A stretch of DNA of 64,000 nucleotides from Amycolatopsis sp. FDAARGOS 1241. Lineage in GTDB: Bacteria; Actinomycetota; Actinomycetes; Mycobacteriales; Pseudonocardiaceae. Of the stretch, positions 59,760-64,000 are shown one piece after another. Within the stretch, counting starts at the first letter, position 1, and every line of letters starts with the position of its first letter. A model generated the notes under the pieces. It saw only the letters and a list, made by a program, of their open reading frames with translations, searched no databases and had not been told where the DNA came from. The translations under genes and the position numbers were made by a program. The DNA lies in assembly GCF_016889705.1 (NCBI RefSeq), contig NZ_CP069526.1:1054001-1118000 (forward strand). The letters are read 5' to 3'.

Positions 59760-61244
59760 TCAGTCCGTTGTGGACGAGACGGCCGGTTCGCCCGGGCAGC
59801 TGCCCGTTGCGGTCCGTCCGGTGCTGAAGAACTCGACGGCCTTCGCTCCGCAGGCCACGAGGTCGAGCGAGCCGTGCGCGCCGTTGTCGACGGTCAGGAG
59901 GTCCCCGCCGATGCGCCGGCGCATCTCCTGGGCCCAGAAGAGCGGTGTGGTCAGTTCGGTGCGGTGGCCCACCAGTTGCAACGCGCTGGTGCCGCGCGTG
60001 AGGTGCCACGGCTGCTTCGGCAGCGGCCAGCCCGCGCACCAGTGGGCGTAGCCGGCCTGGCCGTTGAACAGGGGTGACGCCGCCTGGCGTTCCTGCTCCT
60101 CGCGCCACATCCGCGGCTCACTCGGGTCGGCGCCCTGGTCGTTGCACAGCACGGAAACTTGCATCAGCAGGCCGCCGTACGGGGTGCCGCGCAGGCCGAA
60201 GGAGCTGTACTCCGGCTCGTTGCCGAGCAGCGGCGGCGGGTTGCCGTCACGTGCCGCCGTGAGCGTCTCGGCCATCGCCGGCCAGTGCGCCTGCTGGTAG
60301 CTCAGCACCGTGCGCAGGTTGGCGCCCGCGAAGGTCGCCGGCTTGCCGTCGGGCGTCGTGGTCCGCAACGGGTGCGCGTCCAGGCGGGCGGCCAGCGCGG
60401 TGGCCGACGCGCGGACCTGCGCGGCGGTGGTACCGAGGTGGTACTGGCTGTCGCGGGCGGCCAGCCAGCCCGCGAACCGGTCGAAGTTCGCTTCCGCGGC
60501 GCGGATCGGGCCGTCGTTCATGGTGCGGACGCTGAAGTCCGGCGGCATCACGGAGTCGAGCAGCATCCGGTCGACGTGCGCGTCGTACCGGCTGCGGTAG
60601 ACGGCGCCGAGCGCGGTGCCCCACGAAACGCCGTAGTAGCTGATCTTCGGCTCGCCCAGCGCGATGCGGATCCGGTCGAGGTCACGCGCGACGACGTCGG
60701 TGGAGAGGTTCGCGATGAATTCGGGGTCGTAGGAGGTGCAGCGGGCGTTCTGCTTAGCCGTCTGCTCGTAGCTTTGCCGGTACTTCTCCGCGGGCGACGC
60801 GTTCGGGTCCGGATCCGGCCCGTCCTCGGGCGCGCGATCGCACTCCACGCCACCGCTGAAACCGACGCCGCGCGGGTCGAAGCCCACGACGTCGTGGTCG
60901 GTGTTCATCCCCGCCACGGTGGTCCGGCTCAGCGTCAGGGGCAGGGAGAGCCCGGAGTTGCCCGGGCCGCCGGGGTTCACCACGAGCACACCCTGGCGCT
61001 TCGCGGGTGACGTCGCCTTGATCCGGCTGACCATGAGGTCGAGGCGCCGGCCCTCGGGGTTGGCGTAGTCGACGGGGACGGACACCCGGGTGCATTCGCT
61101 GCGTGTGTCGCGCTGGTCCCACTCCTGGGAAAGCGTGCGACAGGGAAACCAGGAGAGCGCGGCGGGCGCGGGTGTGGCCGCGACGAGCGCGGGCAGGGCG
61201 ACGGCGACCGCGAGCAGAGGGACGAGCTTCTTCATGGCGCTCAT
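59760..61244 (-). CDS. Secreted alpha/beta-hydrolase, S33 tripeptidyl aminopeptidase type
   Basis: 494 residues with a signal peptide (LVPLLAVAVALPALVAATPA). VLVVNPGGPGNSG forms the oxyanion region, VGFDPRGVGFSG follows, and the nucleophile elbow is YYGVSWGTALG (G-x-S-x-G). The C-terminal TAP-like part (LQLVGHRTELTTPLFWAQEM..TVDNGAHGSLDLVACG) holds the Asp-equivalent and His. It cleaves N-terminal peptides or esters extracellularly. ATG 61235 is an alternative start. Confidence 0.92.
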   Translation of the reverse strand: MSAMKKLVPLLAVAVALPALVAATPAPAALSWFPCRTLSQEWDQRDTRSECTRVSVPVDYANPEGRRLDLMVSRIKATSPAKRQGVLVVNPGGPGNSGLSLPLTLSRTTVAGMNTDHDVVGFDPRGVGFSGGVECDRAPEDGPDPDPNASPAEKYRQSYEQTAKQNARCTSYDPEFIANLSTDVVARDLDRIRIALGEPKISYYGVSWGTALGAVYRSRYDAHVDRMLLDSVMPPDFSVRTMNDGPIRAAEANFDRFAGWLAARDSQYHLGTTAAQVRASATALAARLDAHPLRTTTPDGKPATFAGANLRTVLSYQQAHWPAMAETLTAARDGNPPPLLGNEPEYSSFGLRGTPYGGLLMQVSVLCNDQGADPSEPRMWREEQERQAASPLFNGQAGYAHWCAGWPLPKQPWHLTRGTSALQLVGHRTELTTPLFWAQEMRRRIGGDLLTVDNGAHGSLDLVACGAKAVEFFSTGRTATGSCPGEPAVSSTTD

Positions 61245-61398
61245 GGTTCCGGCTGCCGCGCCCGTTCGCCTCGGACGATCGGGTGGCCGGCTCGGCCGAT
61301 CGGCTGATCTTCGCGCCGGGGGCGGGCCGGAGGCCGGGGTAGCCTGGGCTCCGGTTTTCGCGGAACCGAGCGGGAACGTTGCCGGCGAAAGGGAATCG

Positions 61399-62553
61399 AT
61401 GCTGCCGCTGTCCGGAATCACCGTGGTGTCCCTCGAGCAGGCCGTGGCGGCGCCGTTCGCGACGCGTCAGCTCGCCGACCTCGGCGCGCGGGTGATCAAG
61501 GTCGAACGGCCGGGTTCCGGGGACTTCGCGCGGTCCTACGACACCACCGTGCGCGGGTTGTCGAGCCACTTCGTGTGGCTCAACCGCAACAAGGAGTCGT
61601 TCGCGCTCGACCTCAAGCAGCCGGGGCAGCGGCGGGTGTTGGGGGAGCTGCTGGCCCGCGCGGACGTGTTCGTGCAGAACCTCGCACCGGGCGCCGCGGA
61701 GCGGCTCGGGCTCGGGCCGGACGAGCTGCTCGCGCAGCACCCGCGGCTGATCGTGTGCGGGATCTCCGGTTACGGCACCGACGGGCCGTACCGCGACAAG
61801 AAGGCCTACGACCTGTTGGTGCAGTGCGAAACCGGCGTGCCCGTGCTCACCGGGACGCCTGACGAGCCGGCGAAGACGGGCATCCCCGTCGCCGACCTCG
61901 CCGGCGGGATGTACGCCTACAGCGGGGTGCTCTCGGCCCTGTTCGAACGCGAACGCACGGGAAGGGGCCAGGCGTTCGAGGTGTCGCTGTTCGACGCGCT
62001 CACCGAGTGGGTGGGTTTTCCGCTGTACTACACCGTCTACGGCGGCACGCAACCCGCGCGAACGGGACTTTCGCACGCCGCCATCGCGCCCTACGGGCCG
62101 TACGCGTGCGGCGACGGCGAGACGATCTTCCTCGCCGTGCAGAACGACCGCGAATGGCAACGGCTGTGCGCGGACGTCCTCGGCCGTCCGTCGGTCGCGA
62201 CGCACGAGTCGTTCGCCACCAACGATGCGCGTTCGGCCAACCGGGACGAGCTGCGCGTGGTGCTCGAGGAAGCCTTCGCCCCGCTGGACTCCGCGACGGT
62301 GCTGGCGCGGCTGGACGCCGCCTCGATCGCCAATGCCCGGCTGCGCGGCATCGCCCAGCTGGCCGAACACCCGCAGCTGGCCGAACGCGGGCGGTGGGGC
62401 GAGGTCGGCTCGCCGGCGGGCCCGTTGCGGGCGCTGGTCCCGCCCGTCACGGTCGCCGGCCGGACGCCGCGGTTCGACCCGATCCCCGACGTGGGCGAGC
62501 ACAACCCGGCTCTGCTCGCCGAACTCGGGTACGACGAGCTGCCCGCGGACTGA
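61399..62553 (+). CDS. CoA-transferase, CaiB/BaiF (family III)
   Basis: 384 residues: LSGITVVSLEQAVAAPFATRQLADLGARVIKVERPGSGDFAR, NRNKESFALDLKQ, and the catalytic Asp in KKAYDLLVQCETG. ATG 61399 after AAAGGGA; the long upstream frame is not coding. It is followed by an isochorismatase-family hydrolase 105 bp later on the same strand. It is a distant paralogue of the CoA-transferase at 29837. Acid substrate unknown. Confidence 0.9.
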   Translation: MLPLSGITVVSLEQAVAAPFATRQLADLGARVIKVERPGSGDFARSYDTTVRGLSSHFVWLNRNKESFALDLKQPGQRRVLGELLARADVFVQNLAPGAAERLGLGPDELLAQHPRLIVCGISGYGTDGPYRDKKAYDLLVQCETGVPVLTGTPDEPAKTGIPVADLAGGMYAYSGVLSALFERERTGRGQAFEVSLFDALTEWVGFPLYYTVYGGTQPARTGLSHAAIAPYGPYACGDGETIFLAVQNDREWQRLCADVLGRPSVATHESFATNDARSANRDELRVVLEEAFAPLDSATVLARLDAASIANARLRGIAQLAEHPQLAERGRWGEVGSPAGPLRALVPPVTVAGRTPRFDPIPDVGEHNPALLAELGYDELPAD

Positions 62554-62657
62554 GTCCTCCCGGCGCGGCTGCGTCGGGGCCGTTTCCGTCGGTGCCGGTT
62601 GTGCCGGTGCGTCTTCGGCCGTGCGTTTTTGTCGGTGGTGGTTGCGATGCTCCCGGC

Positions 62658-63167
62658 ATGTCTCCGGTACTGCTGCTGATCGACGTCCAGCACAACATGC
62701 TCCGCCCGCCCGAACCCGTGCCCGCGGCCGAACCGGTGTCGGCCGCGATCGCCGCCGTCCTGGCCCGTGCCCGCGACGCCGGCGCCCAGGTCGTGCACAT
62801 CCGCAACAACGGTTCAGCCGACGACCCGGATGCCCCGGGTTCCCCAGGCTGGGCCTTGATCCACGAGGTGCGGCCGGGTGAGCACGTGGTGGACAAGACC
62901 ACGCCGGACTCCTTCGCCGGCACGCCGCTGGCGACCGTCCTGCCCGCCGGAGCACCTCTCGTCGTAGCGGGCCTGCAGAGCGACTTCTGTGTCCGTGAGA
63001 CGACGCTGGCCGCACTGAAGCGCGGGCACCCGGTCACGGTCGTGAGCGACGCCCACGCCACCTACGACGGCGAGGTCCCGGCCGCCGAGGGATCGGCGCG
63101 GGTTTCGGCGGAGCTCGCCGAAGCGGGCGCGAGCCTGGTGTCGAGCGAGGTGGTGAGCTTCGCGTGA
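62658..63167 (+). CDS. Isochorismatase-family cysteine hydrolase
   Basis: 169 residues with the catalytic triad of the family: Asp in LLLIDVQHNML (D9), Lys in VVDKTTPDSF, and Cys in GLQSDFCVRETTLAAL. Related enzymes hydrolyse nicotinamide, carbamoyl or isochorismate-like substrates. Probably cytosolic. ATG 62658 lacks a strong ribosome site. Confidence 0.9.
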   Translation: MSPVLLLIDVQHNMLRPPEPVPAAEPVSAAIAAVLARARDAGAQVVHIRNNGSADDPDAPGSPGWALIHEVRPGEHVVDKTTPDSFAGTPLATVLPAGAPLVVAGLQSDFCVRETTLAALKRGHPVTVVSDAHATYDGEVPAAEGSARVSAELAEAGASLVSSEVVSFA

Positions 63168-63319
63168 CGGAAACCCGGTGATCGAGCTCGGCGGCGGCCG
63201 GGCGGGCGGCGGGGTAGCGGGTTCGCCGTACTGCCCGATCCCTGCCACCGGAACCGGCTGACGGCGAGCCCACCCTGATTCACCTCACACCCCACACGCC
63301 ACGCTCATGCGTAACATAA

Positions 63320-63335
63320 GTCATCAGACGATGAC
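63320..63335. promoter_or_regulatory. Operator-like inverted repeat before the MFS gene
   Basis: GTCATC-AGAC-GATGAC, perfect 6-bp arms, next to a TAACAT -10-like box. The candidate regulator is not in the window. Confidence 0.4.
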
Positions 63336-63361
63336 ATCGACCGATGACCGAGGTGTGCGTG

Positions 63362-64000
63362 ATGTCCGTGCTGTCCGGAACCCGAACCAGACTGAGCCGG
63401 GTTCGCGGGTTCGTCCCCACGCTCGTGTTCCTGGGCCTGGTCGTCGCGGTGGTCAGCAGTCTCGGGGCGCCGCTGATCCCGGCGGTGGCCGAGGTGCACC
63501 ACGTGGCGCTGGTGGACGCGCAGTGGTCGTTGACCGTCACCCTCGTGGCTGGGGCCATGGTCACGCCGGTGATGGGGCGGCTGGGTGACGGGCCGGCGCG
63601 GCGCGGCGTGATCCTGGCCGGGCTGGCGCTGGTCGTCGTCGGGTGTGTGCTGGCGGCACTGCCGCTCGGGTTCGCGGCGCTGCTCGCCGGGCGCGCGTTG
63701 CAAGGGGCCGGCTTGGGGCTGACGCCGCTGACGATCGCGACGGCGCGCGACGCACTGGAACCTGCGAAGGCGCGCCCGACGATGGCGATGCTCTCGATCA
63801 CGACCGTGGCGGGAGTGGGGCTGGGCTACCCGGTCACGGGGCTGGTGACTGAGTTCGGTGGTCTGGCGGCAGCGTATTGGTTCGGCGCGGTCGTGGCCGC
63901 TGTCGCGCTCGTCGCGGCGATGCGGGTGCTGCCGCACGCGCGGCACCTCAAGCGCGCCCGGCTCGACGTGCCGGGCGCCGTGCTCCTCGGCCTGGGACTG
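63362..64000 (+). CDS. MFS drug-efflux transporter (DHA2 type), 3' end outside window
   Basis: The first 213 residues: MSVLSGTRTRLSRVRG then helices VPTLVFLGLVVAVVSSLGAPLIP, WSLTVTLVAGAMVTPVMGRLGDGPARRGVILAGL (motif A), GRALQGAGLGLTPLTIATARDAL and ITTVAGVGLGYPVTGLV (motif C region). It resembles the pump at 5554. ATG 63362 lies after GAGG; ATG 63344 is an alternative. It continues past the window. Confidence 0.85.
   Translation, partial: MSVLSGTRTRLSRVRGFVPTLVFLGLVVAVVSSLGAPLIPAVAEVHHVALVDAQWSLTVTLVAGAMVTPVMGRLGDGPARRGVILAGLALVVVGCVLAALPLGFAALLAGRALQGAGLGLTPLTIATARDALEPAKARPTMAMLSITTVAGVGLGYPVTGLVTEFGGLAAAYWFGAVVAAVALVAAMRVLPHARHLKRARLDVPGAVLLGLGL

Noticed and set aside
1..64000. Integrated element, prophage or secondary-metabolite cluster
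   Set aside because: No integrase, transposase, tRNA-attachment site, phage structural genes, PKS, NRPS or terpene synthase can be recognised; the oxygenase, methyltransferase and pumps are scattered.

Overview
This 64 kb window is very GC-rich (roughly 70 %), uses GTG and TTG starts freely, and carries families typical of Pseudonocardiaceae such as Amycolatopsis: an IlvX-like TPP enzyme, a WS/DGAT acyltransferase, an orphan MCE protein, a SigL/RslA-like sigma/anti-sigma pair, DUF3761 and DUF4262 proteins. The genus is inferred from gene content. It is ordinary chromosome dominated by small-molecule catabolism and transport. I see no rRNA, tRNA, integrase, transposase, prophage, CRISPR array or polyketide/NRPS cluster.

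Layout. 0-10 kb: truncated SPFH protein; IclR regulator with a Rieske oxygenase/reductase pair; small HAD and DUF3761 lipoprotein genes; a repeat-filled gap; a DHA2-type MFS pump; an operon of an FAD-linked 2-hydroxyacid dehydrogenase and an IlvX-like TPP enzyme. 10-21 kb: a catabolic cluster (DUF3830, class-III aminotransferase, succinate-semialdehyde dehydrogenase, tartrate/D-malate dehydrogenase, two maleate-isomerase paralogues, D-2-hydroxyacid dehydrogenase, amidase) with its own FadR-type GntR regulator. Three matching TTGT-N2-ACAA operators at its promoters tie it together as one regulon. 21-29.7 kb: MaoC protein, frameshifted aldo/keto reductase, WS/DGAT, a TPP enzyme, then a decayed hydantoinase pair (hyuA with a nonsense codon and three frameshifts; hyuB cut in half and joined to the stump of a secreted GH27 galactosidase). 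29.8-35.5 kb: CoA-transferase and aminotransferase, a 1.16 kb repeat island, a possible LexA-controlled small operon, GNAT and IclR genes. 35.6-45 kb: bacterial PH-domain pair, PAC2 protein, methyltransferase, MCE, CorA, amidohydrolase. 45-50.3 kb: second repeat island, GNAT, MarR-ClC pair, DUF1996 protein. 50.3-53.4 kb: ECF sigma factor, anti-sigma factor and a lipoprotein; sigma operon and lipoprotein share the promoter motif TGAAC-N17-CCGTGT, so they probably form one circuit. 53.4-64 kb: acyl-CoA ligase, GH3 hydrolase, MarR-MFS operon, frameshifted Tat lipoprotein, S33 peptidase, CoA-transferase, isochorismatase, and a truncated MFS pump at the window end.

The most unusual non-coding content is a dispersed 105-bp element with an internal perfect or near-perfect hairpin whose arms differ between copies but stay complementary. 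Two full copies (5.1 and 46.2 kb) and two hairpin-less copies (32.6 and 33.0 kb, inverted to each other) lie in three GC-skewed gene-free islands. The window also holds several broken genes. Some single-base indels could be sequence errors; the hyuB/GH27 junction and the hyuA nonsense codon look genuine.
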